DNA of 64,000 nucleotides from Aeromonas eucrenophila (GCF_000819865.1 NZ_CDDF01000005.1:108924-172923), one strand, 5' to 3'. Counted from the stretch's first letter, positions 28,298 to 42,456 are shown. Notes: generated by a model from the sequence alone, not told the origin. Numbers and translations are program-made.

Positions 28298-29304
28298 TGA
28301 GGCGTCGGCTCCTGCTTGTCTGCAGCTTGTGCCTTGTCAGCCTCTGGCGCCTTGCCAGCATACTGGCCATAGACCCCTTCGATGAGGTAGACGGGGCGTT
28401 GCTTCACCTCGACGAACATGCGGCCTATATATTCGCCGATGATGCCAAGGGAGAGCAGCTGGATGCCGCCGAGGAACAACATCACGGACATCAGGGAGGC
28501 GTAACCCGGGACGTCTATGCCGAAGAACACCACCTGAGTGATGATCTTGAGGATATAGAGGAAGGCGATGAGGGAGACGCCGACCCCGACGTAGCTCCAT
28601 ACCCGCAGCGGCCAGCTGGAGAAGCTGAGCAGACCGTCGAGGGCGAAGTTCCACAGTTTCCAGTAGTTGAACTTGGTCTCACCGGCGTGACGGGCGGGGC
28701 GCTCATAGGGCACGCCGACGGCGCGGAAGCCCGCCCAGGCGAACAGCCCTTTCATGAAGCGGTTGCGCTCGGGCAACTGCTTGATCGCCTCGACCACCTT
28801 GCGGTCGATCAGACGGAAGTCACCGGCGTTCTCCGGCAGCTTGGTGCTGGTGGAGAGCGCGTTGAAGAAGCGGTAGAAGCCGCCGGCGGTCAGGCGCTTC
28901 ATCGGGGTGTCGGCACTGCGATCCACCCGGATGCCGAAGACGGTGTCGTAGTCACCGGTCTGCCACAGCTTGACGAATTCCAGGATGAGGGCGGGGGGAT
29001 CTTGCAGATCCACGTCCATCGGGACTATGGCATCGCCTCTGGCATGGTGCAGGCCGGCGGTCATGGCCGCTTCCTTGCCGAAGTTGCGGGCCAGGTTGAC
29101 CAGGGTGACGCGGGGATCGCGGGCGATGGCCTGCTCGACCACTTCGCGGGTGCGATCGCGACTGCCGTCGTTGACGAACACGATTTCAAGCTGGTCTTTG
29201 AGCGGGGCCAGTTCGTCATCTATCGCGCTGATGAAGGCGTCAATGCTCTCTTCCTCGTTATAAACGGGCACGACCAGAGAGAGTCGAAAATCGGCACGGG
29301 ACAT
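28294..29304 (-). CDS. gtrB: GtrB-type polyprenyl-phosphate glycosyltransferase (GT2)
   Basis: A 336-aa transferase that would load a sugar from a nucleotide donor onto undecaprenyl phosphate at the cytoplasmic face. The GT2 domain (residues ~8-170) has LVVPVYNEEESI, FVNDGSRDRT, and the DxD-like DVDLQDP motif; RHAGETKFNYWKL marks the DPM1/GtrB group. Two C-terminal membrane helices (~230-255, ~265-290) match GtrB. The tail is Ala/Glu/Lys-rich. It is the second gene of the operon and overlaps gtrA by ATGA. Confidence 0.88.
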   Translation of the reverse strand: MSRADFRLSLVVPVYNEEESIDAFISAIDDELAPLKDQLEIVFVNDGSRDRTREVVEQAIARDPRVTLVNLARNFGKEAAMTAGLHHARGDAIVPMDVDLQDPPALILEFVKLWQTGDYDTVFGIRVDRSADTPMKRLTAGGFYRFFNALSTSTKLPENAGDFRLIDRKVVEAIKQLPERNRFMKGLFAWAGFRAVGVPYERPARHAGETKFNYWKLWNFALDGLLSFSSWPLRVWSYVGVGVSLIAFLYILKIITQVVFFGIDVPGYASLMSVMLFLGGIQLLSLGIIGEYIGRMFVEVKQRPVYLIEGVYGQYAGKAPEADKAQAADKQEPTPQ

Positions 29305-29359
29305 GGGAACTTCCTTATTAAAGAATTATTTAATAAAACTGATTCTTATCGTTTTAGCT

Positions 29360-29905
29360 TCACTGGGCGACGGTCAGACGCACCGACTGGACGTTGAGTG
29401 GCGTCGGGGCGGACAGGGCCAGGAAGTTGGGGCGCTTGGGATCGGCGGTCAGGGAGTCACCCGGCAGGCTGAGACGGATCTCGTTGATACCCGCCTTGGC
29501 CAGCTTGACCGTGGTGGTGAAGTCATGACCTAGGGCCACCTTGAGCAGGGTGCCCGCTTGCGGGCTGTTGATCCTGGCCTGGATGGTGAGCTGTTCCGGT
29601 TGTGCCTGCTGCTTGGGCAGCACGAAATAGAGGCCACCCTGGCCGCTGAGTTCGGTGCCTTCGGCGCTCGGCTTCTTGGCCCAGCCTTCGCTGGAAAGGA
29701 AGCGGCTCGGCTTGGTCAGGTTGAGTTCGTTACCCGGCTGGTAGGTCATGCTGGAGTTGTGCTCCCAGAAGCGGGTCTTGCCTTCCAGGTAATAGAGCTT
29801 GTAAGCCAGGCTCACGTTGGGGTGAGCGGCCAGATAGAGGGTGTAGAGGTAAAAACCGCTCAGTGCCAGGATGGCAGCCAGAAAACCAAACTTTTTGTAG
29901 GTCAT
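29360..29905 (-). CDS. Membrane-anchored protein of unknown function, first gene of gtr-like operon
   Basis: A 181-aa protein with one N-terminal membrane helix (FGFLAAILALSGFYLYTLYLAA, residues ~5-26 in part) and a ~150-residue predicted periplasmic beta-rich domain (SGQGGLYFVLPKQ, TIQARINSPQAGTLLKVALG, INEIRLSLPGD) that looks like a carbohydrate-binding-type sandwich. I recognise no named family. ATG 29905 is chosen because the membrane helix starts right after it; the 38 upstream in-frame residues are improbable. It lies 55 bp ahead of gtrB and is presumably cotranscribed, suggesting a role in the same sugar transfer. Confidence 0.7.
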   Translation of the reverse strand: MTYKKFGFLAAILALSGFYLYTLYLAAHPNVSLAYKLYYLEGKTRFWEHNSSMTYQPGNELNLTKPSRFLSSEGWAKKPSAEGTELSGQGGLYFVLPKQQAQPEQLTIQARINSPQAGTLLKVALGHDFTTTVKLAKAGINEIRLSLPGDSLTADPKRPNFLALSAPTPLNVQSVRLTVAQ

Positions 29906-30411
29906 ATTACTCACTCGACGCCTGACGGATGGGTAGGCAGATTTCGCGCATATGCTAATCCAATTGCAAAAAAAGCATAGTAGATCACAAAAATATATTT
30001 GCTCAGATATTAACCCCAATATCCCTGCTCACCAAATGCCTTTGGCACCCTGTGGATCCGCGGGTGGCGACAGGCATCTGAGTGTCTGGACAGCAGCCAC
30101 GGCTAGTAGCAAGGCCCTGATCTTATCAGGCAAATGACTGATATTGCACATTGCTGTGGCAGGATCTGTCGCCATTTATCAAAAGCGGCTTATAAAATGG
30201 CGGCTCCCGTCGTCAGGAGAGTCGGGCGCGCGATAGTCGGCAGGTTGTTTGTCCCAATGGCCCAGTGCTCGTGCCCCTGACAAGGGAGGCGAGCAGGCGC
30301 CTATCTGGCGCCGTGACGCGCCCGCACGCTAGCAAAGTCAACGCCATTCACGCATCATGGGTTTCTGACCGTTGCGCCTGACAGGCCGAAGTGAACCGTT
30401 TTGAGGTAAGC
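29906..30411. other. 506-bp region between gtr-like operon and ldtD
   Basis: AT-rich near the operon side (29950-30020), GC-rich nearer ldtD. A GGCGCC-TATCT-GGCGCC hairpin lies near 30297-30313. Promoters for both divergent transcripts are expected here. I see no gene or known RNA. Confidence 0.5.
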
Positions 30412-31896
30412 ATGGGTAAGAAGTATTGGTTGGCATTGGCGAATCTTATCTGGCTGGGTTGCTGGCCGGCTGGCATGGCGCATGCCAGCGAAGGGCAAAT
30501 CCTGGTGGCCAGCCCCAGTGTCCAGCACGACTGGTATCAGAACAGCACCGCGGAGCAGGCGCGCCACGAGCTGGAGAGCCAGTTGCAGGAGGCGGTGCTC
30601 GCCCAGTTGCACCCGGATTTCTACCGGCTCTGGCAGCAGTTGCAGAAAACCCCTATGGACAAGCGCGGCGCGCTTTACGATGAAGCCTTTGGCAAGCTGG
30701 CCCGTTTTCAGCAGGCCTGGCGCGCCATGGATCTGGTCGCCCGTGAGCAGATGCAGACCCTCAAGCTGGACTTGACCAAGCCCCTGGCCCACGAGCCGGT
30801 GGGCGACAATCTGCTGGATCAGGTCAAACAGCTCAGGCCCCAGGTCGCCGAGTACGAGGCGGTGCGCGGGGAAGTGCGCAAGTTGCTGGCCATGCCCATG
30901 GCCAAGCACTGGCCCAGCCTGGACATACCCACCCTGCGCTCTGGCGAGAGCTCGGCCGAGCTCGGCCAGATCCGCGCCATCCTCAATGCGTTGGGGGACG
31001 GTGCCACGGGCAGTGATGAGGAAGTCATCTATGATGCGGACACCGAAGCGGCCATCAAGCAGTTCCAGCGCCGCCACGGCCTGACCGCCGATGGCATCAT
31101 AGGCCGTCAGACCCGCTCCTGGCTCAACACCGGACCGCAAGTGCGCGCCAGCCTGCTGCTGCGCAACCTGTGGCGCCGGGATCTGGTGGATCACCTGGCC
31201 GGTCGCTATGTGCTGGTCAACATCCCGGATTACCGCCTGAGCGTGGTGGAGTCCGGCAACGAGGTCTTCACTAGTAGAGTCATCGTCGGCAAGGAGCAGC
31301 GGGCCACCCCCATCCTCGCCAGCGAGATCCGCTCCATCGTCCTCAACCCGGCCTGGCACGTGCCGCGCTCCATCCTGAGCAAGGACATTCTGCCCAAGCT
31401 GGGGCGGGATCCTGCTTACCTCGATCGGGAGCAGTTCGAGGTGATCGATGGGGAGGGCAATCCGGTGCAGTTCAGTGAAGATGGCTGGCACCAGGCGCTG
31501 GCATCGGGCTTCCCCTATCGGCTGCGGCAAAAGCCCGGCGATCACAACGCCCTGGGTCGCTACAAGTTCTACCTGCCCAACAACGACGCCATCTATCTGC
31601 ACTCGACGCCGCGCAAGGCGCTGTTCGAGCAGGGCGCGCGCGCCTTCAGCTCGGGCTGCATCCGGGTCGAGCATGCGGACGATCTGGCGGAGCTGTTGCT
31701 GGCGGATTCCCGCTACCAGCCGGACAAGGTCGCCAACATCCTGAAGGAGACCCAGACCAAGTGGCTGCCGCTGACCAGCCCGATCCCGGTGTTCACCGTC
31801 TATTGGAGCAGCTGGATCGACGAAGAGGGACGCCAGCAGTTGCGCAATGATATTTACGGTTTCGATCGAGTTAGCTTCCAGAGCCGCTTGTTGTGA
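30412..31896 (+). CDS. ldtD: L,D-transpeptidase (YcbB/LdtD type)
   Basis: A 494-aa periplasmic enzyme making 3-3 (mDAP-mDAP) cross-links in peptidoglycan. A signal sequence (~1-25, ending AHA) precedes a scaffold domain, a peptidoglycan-binding module (YDADTEAAIKQFQRRHGLTADGIIG, ~207-235) and the YkuD catalytic domain with HSTPRKALFEQGARAFSSGC; the nucleophile is Cys416 in SSGCIRV. ATG 30412 has GAGG five bases upstream; a GTG at 30391 is in frame but less likely. mepK, which cleaves 3-3 links, follows, the same pairing as ycbB-ycbK in E. coli. Confidence 0.93.
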   Translation: MGKKYWLALANLIWLGCWPAGMAHASEGQILVASPSVQHDWYQNSTAEQARHELESQLQEAVLAQLHPDFYRLWQQLQKTPMDKRGALYDEAFGKLARFQQAWRAMDLVAREQMQTLKLDLTKPLAHEPVGDNLLDQVKQLRPQVAEYEAVRGEVRKLLAMPMAKHWPSLDIPTLRSGESSAELGQIRAILNALGDGATGSDEEVIYDADTEAAIKQFQRRHGLTADGIIGRQTRSWLNTGPQVRASLLLRNLWRRDLVDHLAGRYVLVNIPDYRLSVVESGNEVFTSRVIVGKEQRATPILASEIRSIVLNPAWHVPRSILSKDILPKLGRDPAYLDREQFEVIDGEGNPVQFSEDGWHQALASGFPYRLRQKPGDHNALGRYKFYLPNNDAIYLHSTPRKALFEQGARAFSSGCIRVEHADDLAELLLADSRYQPDKVANILKETQTKWLPLTSPIPVFTVYWSSWIDEEGRQQLRNDIYGFDRVSFQSRLL

Positions 31897-31912
31897 TCCT
31901 CGCCACAGAGTG

Positions 31913-31940
31913 AAAAGCCCGGCCCATGCCGGGCTTTTCT
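31913..31940 (+). terminator. Intrinsic terminator of ldtD
   Basis: AAAGCCCGGC / GCCGGGCTTT stem with CCAT loop and T-run. Confidence 0.9.
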
Positions 31941-32042
31941 ATGGGCGATTGCGGTTTGACAGGGCTTTTATCGACAGGTAGTTTCAGGCGTCTGTATCAA
32001 ATTTACTCATCAGTTTTACTTAACTATGCGATGGACGGACAG

Positions 32043-32588
32043 ATGCTGGAACAAGAGATAAGCCGACGCCGTCTGCTGTTGGGAGCCGGTTGCCTGATGG
32101 GGGCCAGCCTGTTGTCGTTCCCGGCCATGGCGAGCCGCAGTACCTCGGGGCGTGAACTGAGCTTCTTCAACCTCAATACCGGCGAGCGGGTGCAGGCCAG
32201 CTACTGGGAGAATGGGCGTTACCTGAGCGATGGCCTGGCCGAGCTCAACCATATCTTCCGCGACTACCGTCGCAACGAGGTGTTCAACATCGACAAGAAG
32301 CTGTTTGATCAGCTGTTTCTGTTGCAACACAAGCTGGGCCGCCAGGGCGAGATCCAGCTTATCTCCGGTTATCGTTCTCCCCAGACGAACAACCAGAAGC
32401 GTCGCAAGAGCCGGGGCGTCGCCAAGCACAGCTATCACACCCTGGGGCAGGCGGTGGACGTGCGCATCCCCGGCGTACAGCTGGCACATCTGCGCAAGGC
32501 GGCCCTGAACCTCAAGGTGGGCGGGGTAGGTTACTACCCGTCGGATAACTTCGTGCACCTCGATACAGGCCCGGTTCGTAGCTGGTAG
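32043..32588 (+). CDS. mepK: Murein endopeptidase MepK (YcbK, DUF882/peptidase M15 family)
   Basis: A 181-aa periplasmic enzyme; the E. coli homologue (182 aa) cleaves mDAP-mDAP cross-links. A Tat-like signal (SRRRLLLGAGCLMGASLLSF) leads to the zinc hydrolase domain with LISGYRSPQTN, KHSYHTLGQAVDV (zinc His/Asp) and the terminal FVHLDTGPVRSW (zinc His). ATG 32043 gives the E. coli-like distance to the twin Arg; ATG 32031 is also in frame. It is separated from ldtD by a terminator, so it has its own promoter. A decayed copy of its last codons lies at 32624-32660. Confidence 0.92.
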   Translation: MLEQEISRRRLLLGAGCLMGASLLSFPAMASRSTSGRELSFFNLNTGERVQASYWENGRYLSDGLAELNHIFRDYRRNEVFNIDKKLFDQLFLLQHKLGRQGEIQLISGYRSPQTNNQKRRKSRGVAKHSYHTLGQAVDVRIPGVQLAHLRKAALNLKVGGVGYYPSDNFVHLDTGPVRSW

Positions 32589-32623
32589 TCCCTGGCGTTG
32601 TCTGACCCAAGGGATAGCGCCAT

Positions 32624-32660
32624 ACACTCGGACGAAGGCCCCGTTCGCAGCTGGTCATGA
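32624..32660 (+). repeat. Degenerate 3'-tail copy of mepK
   Basis: Reads IHSDEGPVRSWS then TGA in frame, against VHLDTGPVRSW then TAG at the mepK end: eight of eleven residues are kept and 16 of the 18 bases from GGCCC to AGCTGG match. It sits 36 bp past the real stop. The ten-base unit ACTGGTCATG is then repeated nearly exactly. Confidence 0.65.
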
Positions 32661-32717
32661 CTGGTCATGAGGGGAGGCGAGCTGCTAGGCTCTGGTCTCT
32701 AGCCAGAGGAGAAGCAG

Positions 32718-32969
32718 ATGAAGCAGATTCTGATCGGGGGCTTGATCGCCCTGCTACTGACCGGTTGCAGCAAGTTGAACCGGGAGAACTACGACAAGCT
32801 GAAGATGGGCATGAGCTACGCCGAGGCGAGCACCGTCCTTGGCAAGGCGGAGCGCTGCGACGATGCGCTCGGCACCACCAGCTGCATCTGGGGCGGAGAG
32901 GGCAAGAATATCCAGATCCGTTTCATCGCCGACAAGGCCACCTTCTTCAGCTCGGAAGGGATCAACTGA
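32718..32969 (+). CDS. Small outer-membrane-type lipoprotein (SmpA/OmlA-like, DUF3862)
   Basis: An 83-aa lipoprotein: signal MKQILIGGLIALLLTGC with lipobox LTGC (Cys17), then a BamE/SmpA-like mini-fold (NYDKLKMGMSYAEASTVLGK; CIWGGEGKNIQIRF; DKATFFSSEGI). Asp is absent at +2 (Ser), so sorting to the outer membrane is expected. AGGAG stands before ATG 32718. Function unknown; two Cys (CDDALGTTSC) could form a disulfide. It may be cotranscribed with mepK and ends at a terminator. Confidence 0.82.
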   Translation: MKQILIGGLIALLLTGCSKLNRENYDKLKMGMSYAEASTVLGKAERCDDALGTTSCIWGGEGKNIQIRFIADKATFFSSEGIN

Positions 32970-32992
32970 GTTCAGTTTGGGTCGTCATCTCC

Positions 32993-33026
32993 AACAAAAA
33001 AGCGCCATCAGGCGCTTTTTTGTTGG
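32993..33026. terminator. Bidirectional intrinsic terminator
   Basis: CAACAAAAAAGCGCC / GGCGCTTTTTTGTTG nearly perfect stem with ATCA loop, between convergent lipoprotein gene and yicG. Confidence 0.92.
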
Positions 33027-33062
33027 TCGTTATCCACTCAGGAGGGCCAGAAACTGGCGCGC

Positions 33063-33677
33063 TCAGTGGGTGGCATACTGGTAGTTGAAGGTGGGTAGTC
33101 CCCACTTGAAGCGTACCGCCAGCAGCCGCATCACGAAGCCGATGCCCAGGGCGCCGAAGGCGGCCCAATCATTGGGGAGCCCCTGATCCAGCGCGAGGCA
33201 ATAGAGCCCTGCGGTCACCAGGGAGACGGCGGCATAGAGCTCGCGGCGAAACACCAGCGGGATGCGTTGGCACAGCAAGTCCCGCAGCACGCCGCCGAAC
33301 ACCCCGGTCACCACCGCCATGATGCAGGCGATGCCGGCCCCGTGGCCCATCTCCAGCGCCCGGGCGGCGCCGAAGATGGAAAACACCACCAGCCCCAGGG
33401 CATCGAGGGCCATGAACAGCTTGCCGAGATAGCGCATCAGCGGCGCCGAAATGACGCCCACCATGGCGGCGCCGGCCACCAGCAGCACGTATTCGGGGTG
33501 CTCCACCCAGAGCAGGGGATAGTGCCCCAGCAGCACATCCCGGATGGTGCCGCCACCTATGGCGGTCGCCGAGGCGATGATCACCACGCCAAACAGATCC
33601 ATCCGTCGCCGACCCGCCGCCAGCGCGCCAGTCATCCCTTCGGCCACCAGGCCGAGCAAGAAGAGTGCATGTAACAT
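33063..33677 (-). CDS. yicG: TRIC-type cation channel family protein YicG (UPF0126)
   Basis: A 204-aa inner-membrane protein with seven hydrophobic segments and two UPF0126 repeats (ATAIGGGTIRDVLLG near residue 39 and TGVFGGVLRDLLCQ near 123, each with the GGG..RD motif). Prokaryotic TRIC homologues are trimeric monovalent-cation channels; YicG in E. coli has been linked to glycine transport by some workers, so the substrate is open. Starts at ATG 33677, monocistronic. Confidence 0.88.
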   Translation of the reverse strand: MLHALFLLGLVAEGMTGALAAGRRRMDLFGVVIIASATAIGGGTIRDVLLGHYPLLWVEHPEYVLLVAGAAMVGVISAPLMRYLGKLFMALDALGLVVFSIFGAARALEMGHGAGIACIMAVVTGVFGGVLRDLLCQRIPLVFRRELYAAVSLVTAGLYCLALDQGLPNDWAAFGALGIGFVMRLLAVRFKWGLPTFNYQYATH

Positions 33678-33767
33678 GAGATATCCCAGGGTGCGAGAAA
33701 GGCCCGCATCCTAACAAGCCTGTGCTGGCTGGACAAGCTATCTCATATTGGCATTAGATTAAGTAAT

Positions 33768-33796
33768 GAAAAGGGGGCTTTCGCCCCCTCTTTTGG
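33768..33796 (-). terminator. Intrinsic terminator of cysZ
   Basis: GGGGGC / GCCCCC stem with TTTC loop extended by AAAAG/CTTTT pairs; T-run follows on minus. Confidence 0.85.
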
Positions 33797-33812
33797 TTAT
33801 CTCAAAGCCGGC

Positions 33813-34577
33813 CTAGCGGCGTAGCTGTTCGGCTCGGTATTGATCCACCCACATGGCGGTGGCGCCACAGATGGCGACCGGCATCACGAACAGGTTCACC
33901 ACCGGAATGGCGGAGAAGAGGGTGACCAGAGCGCCGAAGCTCAGGCACTTGCCGCGGCGCTGCTTGAGGGCGTCGCGCATGGTGATGAAGTCGATCTTGT
34001 GGTTGTCGAACGGGTAATCCACGTACTGGATCGCCATCATCCAGGCGCTGAACAGGAACCAGAGCACGGGGGCGAGCGTCTGGCCGACCACCGGGATGAG
34101 GAACAGGATCAGGCAGCCGATGGCCTTGGGCAGGTAGTACTTCAGCTTGGTCCACTCGCGACCGAAGGTGCGCGGCACATCCTTGACCACATCCAGCATG
34201 CCGGTGTCGCTCACCGTCTCACCGGTGAGAACCTGCTCCACCTTCTCCGCCAGCAGGCCGTTGAAGGGGGCCGCGATCCAGTTCGTCACCGAACTGAAGA
34301 TGAAGGAGAACACCACCAGTATGGTGACCAGGGCGATGGGCCACAGCAGGTAGTCGAGCCAGCTGAGCCAGGACGGGATCTGCTGGTGCAACCAGGCGAA
34401 CAGGCCATCGAGTTGCAGCAGGAGCGCATAGAAGGCGCCGGCAAACAGCACCACGTTGACCAGCAGGGGGATCAGCACGAAGGTGCGGATGCCGGGTTGA
34501 CGGATGAGCGTAAAGCCGCGCAGGAAGTAGTCTGCGCCGCTGACCGAATCTTTGGCAATGTGGGGGGATTGGCTCAT
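33813..34577 (-). CDS. cysZ: Sulfate transporter CysZ
   Basis: A 254-aa inner-membrane protein for sulfate uptake feeding cysteine synthesis. The family-typical N-terminus ([22 protein letters not shown]) and four main hydrophobic stretches are present, with [22 protein letters not shown] (~90-110) and [10 protein letters not shown] (~198). Length matches E. coli CysZ (253 aa). It is divergent from smc. In E. coli cysZ also adjoins zipA and ligA, so neighbourhood supports the call. Confidence 0.93.
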   Translation of the reverse strand: MSQSPHIAKDSVSGADYFLRGFTLIRQPGIRTFVLIPLLVNVVLFAGAFYALLLQLDGLFAWLHQQIPSWLSWLDYLLWPIALVTILVVFSFIFSSVTNWIAAPFNGLLAEKVEQVLTGETVSDTGMLDVVKDVPRTFGREWTKLKYYLPKAIGCLILFLIPVVGQTLAPVLWFLFSAWMMAIQYVDYPFDNHKIDFITMRDALKQRRGKCLSFGALVTLFSAIPVVNLFVMPVAICGATAMWVDQYRAEQLRR

Positions 34578-34789
34578 CGGAGCTCCATCTGTTAATGGGA
34601 AACTGCCTGCATATTACAAACAAGCCTTTGATTTGGTAAAGTCGCCTGTCCATTCCTCTTCCTGTCCGGTGCCTTCGGATGTCGGACGTTGATGGACAAG
34701 TGCCAGCCGATGACCAGCCGACGCTGAGTTGGATGGGGTCAAGCCGGCAACCCGCCTCGCCCTTTATTTCGTTACCCAGATAGGCCCTC

Positions 34790-38161
<3,372 letters not shown>

Positions 38162-38176
38162 AAAGAGAAGCAGCTA

Positions 38177-39310
38177 ATGCAGGAATTGCGTTACATCTTG
38201 GTTGCCCTGGGCGGAATTGCCATCGCGGCATTGCTCATTCACGGGTTGTGGAGCAACAGAAAAAACCGTCAGGCACCGATCAAAGAGAAACCAATGGGCC
38301 GGATGGAATCCAAGTCACGGGAACGTGACAACGATTCGTTCGACAAGGATGGCGTAGGCCAGGTACGTGTGGTCAGCGGGGGGCGTCGTGCCGAGCCCAA
38401 GCTGCACAACGATGAGGCTCGCCAGCCTGAGGTCAGCCGTCGCGCCGCCGTTCCCGCCTTCGATGACGAAGACGATGAAGTCGACGATCTGCCGCCGCCC
38501 GTGGTTCGCAAGCCTGCTGCCCGCCCGGTAGCGCCGCCCCCCGTCTATGAAGAAGACGAGGAGGAGTATGATGCGCCGACGGCCGATCCCCTGGAAGAAG
38601 TGCCTGCCGCACCGGTACGCAAGCCTGCCCAGGTGATCCGTCGCACCCCGGTGCACCGCTCCCGTCCCCAGCGCGAACCCATGATGCAGCCCCTCGATGA
38701 CGAGCCGCTGGTGGAGCCGGCCTACGCCCAGGCGCCAACCTTCGGCGCACGGGAACCTGCTCCCGTGCATCAGCCCCGTCAGGCGGCGCCGGCTCCCGCG
38801 TATGAAGAGCCAGCTTACGACGACGAGCCGGCCTATGAAGCGCCCGTCGTGGCCGAGCCCCGCTTTGAACAGCCGCCGGTCGAGAAGATCTGGCAGGATG
38901 TCTATGTCATCAACCTGATGGCACGCCCAGGTCACGATCTGCAAGGCGCGACCCTGCTTTCTTCCCTGCTGGCGTTGGGCTTCAAGTTTGGCGAGATGGA
39001 TATCTTCCACCGTCACGAGGATCTGGGTGGCAAGGGTGAAGTGCTCTTCTCCATGATCAACATGGTCAAGCCGGGCACCTTCAACCCTTACCGCATGGAA
39101 CAGTTCAGCACCCCGGGTGTCTCCCTGTTCATGCAGTTGCCTCTGCGCAGCAACGCGGCCTTTGCGTTCGAGCACATGTTGCAGGCGGCGGATCAGCTGG
39201 CGAGCGATCTCGATGCCATGCTGACCGATGCCAGCCGCAGCCCCCTGAGCGACGACGACATCGCCCGTTGCCGTCACGAGCTGGCGGCCTACGAGGCGAG
39301 CCGCGACTAA
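38177..39310 (+). CDS. zipA: Cell division protein ZipA
   Basis: A 377-aa FtsZ-membrane tether of the septal ring. An N-terminal membrane anchor (LRYILVALGGIAIAALLIHGLW, N-out) is followed by a basic stretch, a long Pro/Glu/Ala-rich flexible linker (~70-230) and the FtsZ-binding ZipA_C domain (~235-375, DVYVINLMARPGHDLQGATL; FKFGEMDIFHRH; SMINMVKPGTF). It begins 15 bp after smc and probably shares its transcript; AGAGAAGCAG precedes ATG 38177. Confidence 0.96.
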   Translation: MQELRYILVALGGIAIAALLIHGLWSNRKNRQAPIKEKPMGRMESKSRERDNDSFDKDGVGQVRVVSGGRRAEPKLHNDEARQPEVSRRAAVPAFDDEDDEVDDLPPPVVRKPAARPVAPPPVYEEDEEEYDAPTADPLEEVPAAPVRKPAQVIRRTPVHRSRPQREPMMQPLDDEPLVEPAYAQAPTFGAREPAPVHQPRQAAPAPAYEEPAYDDEPAYEAPVVAEPRFEQPPVEKIWQDVYVINLMARPGHDLQGATLLSSLLALGFKFGEMDIFHRHEDLGGKGEVLFSMINMVKPGTFNPYRMEQFSTPGVSLFMQLPLRSNAAFAFEHMLQAADQLASDLDAMLTDASRSPLSDDDIARCRHELAAYEASRD

Positions 39311-39334
39311 GGCAGTCTGCGGGTCGATGAGAGT

Positions 39335-41418
<2,084 letters not shown>

Positions 41419-41439
41419 TGGGGGTGGATAGCACCAAAA

Positions 41440-41466
41440 ACAAACCCGGCTCATGGCCGGGTTTGT
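41440..41466. terminator. Bidirectional terminator after ligA
   Basis: ACAAACCCGGC / GCCGGGTTTGT stem, loop TCATG, T-rich beyond; shared with the convergent binding-protein gene. Confidence 0.9.
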
Positions 41467-41478
41467 CGTTTTCAGGGC

Positions 41479-42456
41479 TCAGTTGTGCCATTGGATCTTC
41501 GTCTGCCACTTCGGCGGCACCTCGAGTTGCCAGCGGGCCAGCTCGTCCCGGCTGAACACGTATTCACCGCGCAGGGCGGCGCGGGGTGACAGGGCGCCGG
41601 GGGTGGTGCCCGCCAGTATGGTATTGACCAGCTCCGCCGCCTTCTCCCCCTGTGCGTGGCCGTTGAGCACCAGGCCGCCGATGGCCCTGCCTTTGCCGAC
41701 CGAGAATTCCCAGAAGGAGAACAGCGGGACCGGGCTGTGCTGGTTGGTCCATTCGATCACCTGCTGCTCGCTCACATGGGCCCCCTGCTCGTCTACCAGG
41801 GTGTGATACAGACCGATGAAGAGCGCCCCGTAGCCGCGCTCCCGGCTGGTGAGCACTATCTCTTGCCAGCGTTTGTAGTCATCGATCTGCTGGTTGCTGA
41901 CCAGGGTATGGCCCACCCGTTGATCCGTGCTGCTGTTGAATTCATCTTCGATGGCGGTGCGCGAGACCTCGCTTTTATCGAACAGCACCAGCGCCTTGTC
42001 GAGCCCGCCCATCAGCTGGCTCATCTCGCTGATGTTGCGTTTGAGCAGCGGTCGTTCCAGCACGCCGGTGATGTTGGGGTGACCGACCAGCCCCTTGTGG
42101 CGGGGATTCTCGTTCATGCCGAGGAACACCACGGGGGTGCCCTGGGCCGCGATCCGGCGGGCCAGGGCGTTGATGGCATTGTCGTCGCCGAGCACCACCA
42201 GATCCGGTTTGAGCTGCCGATAGGTGTCCATCGCCCGTTCGGCGATCCGGGCCAGCTCCTGGCTGGGCTGACGCTTGGTGTCCATGTAGAAGTAGCTGAG
42301 CTGGTGATCTCCCTTGAGGTGCTCCTTCAGGCTGGCGCTATAGCTCTGATCCCACAGATTGGCGGGATGATAGCTGCTGATCACCAGGATCTGGGCGGCC
42401 CAGAGCGGGAGAGGCAGCAGAAGTATTAGCAGTAGCCACACCTTGGTCACATTCAT
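41479..42456 (-). CDS. ABC-transporter-type substrate-binding protein (ABC_sub_bind-like)
   Basis: A ~325-aa exported protein with two Rossmann-like lobes: signal peptide (VWLLLILLLPLPLWAA) then ILVISSYHPANLWDQSY, DLVVLGDDNAINALARRI, PVVFLGMNENPR and GALFIGLYHTLVDE. Such proteins are found as solute receptors or as sensory partners. No permease, ATPase or kinase lies beside it. The start is uncertain: ATG 42456 immediately follows GGGGA, and GTG 42450 has that site at ideal 6-nt spacing. Ligand unknown. Confidence 0.72.
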   Translation of the reverse strand: MNVTKVWLLLILLLPLPLWAAQILVISSYHPANLWDQSYSASLKEHLKGDHQLSYFYMDTKRQPSQELARIAERAMDTYRQLKPDLVVLGDDNAINALARRIAAQGTPVVFLGMNENPRHKGLVGHPNITGVLERPLLKRNISEMSQLMGGLDKALVLFDKSEVSRTAIEDEFNSSTDQRVGHTLVSNQQIDDYKRWQEIVLTSRERGYGALFIGLYHTLVDEQGAHVSEQQVIEWTNQHSPVPLFSFWEFSVGKGRAIGGLVLNGHAQGEKAAELVNTILAGTTPGALSPRAALRGEYVFSRDELARWQLEVPPKWQTKIQWHN

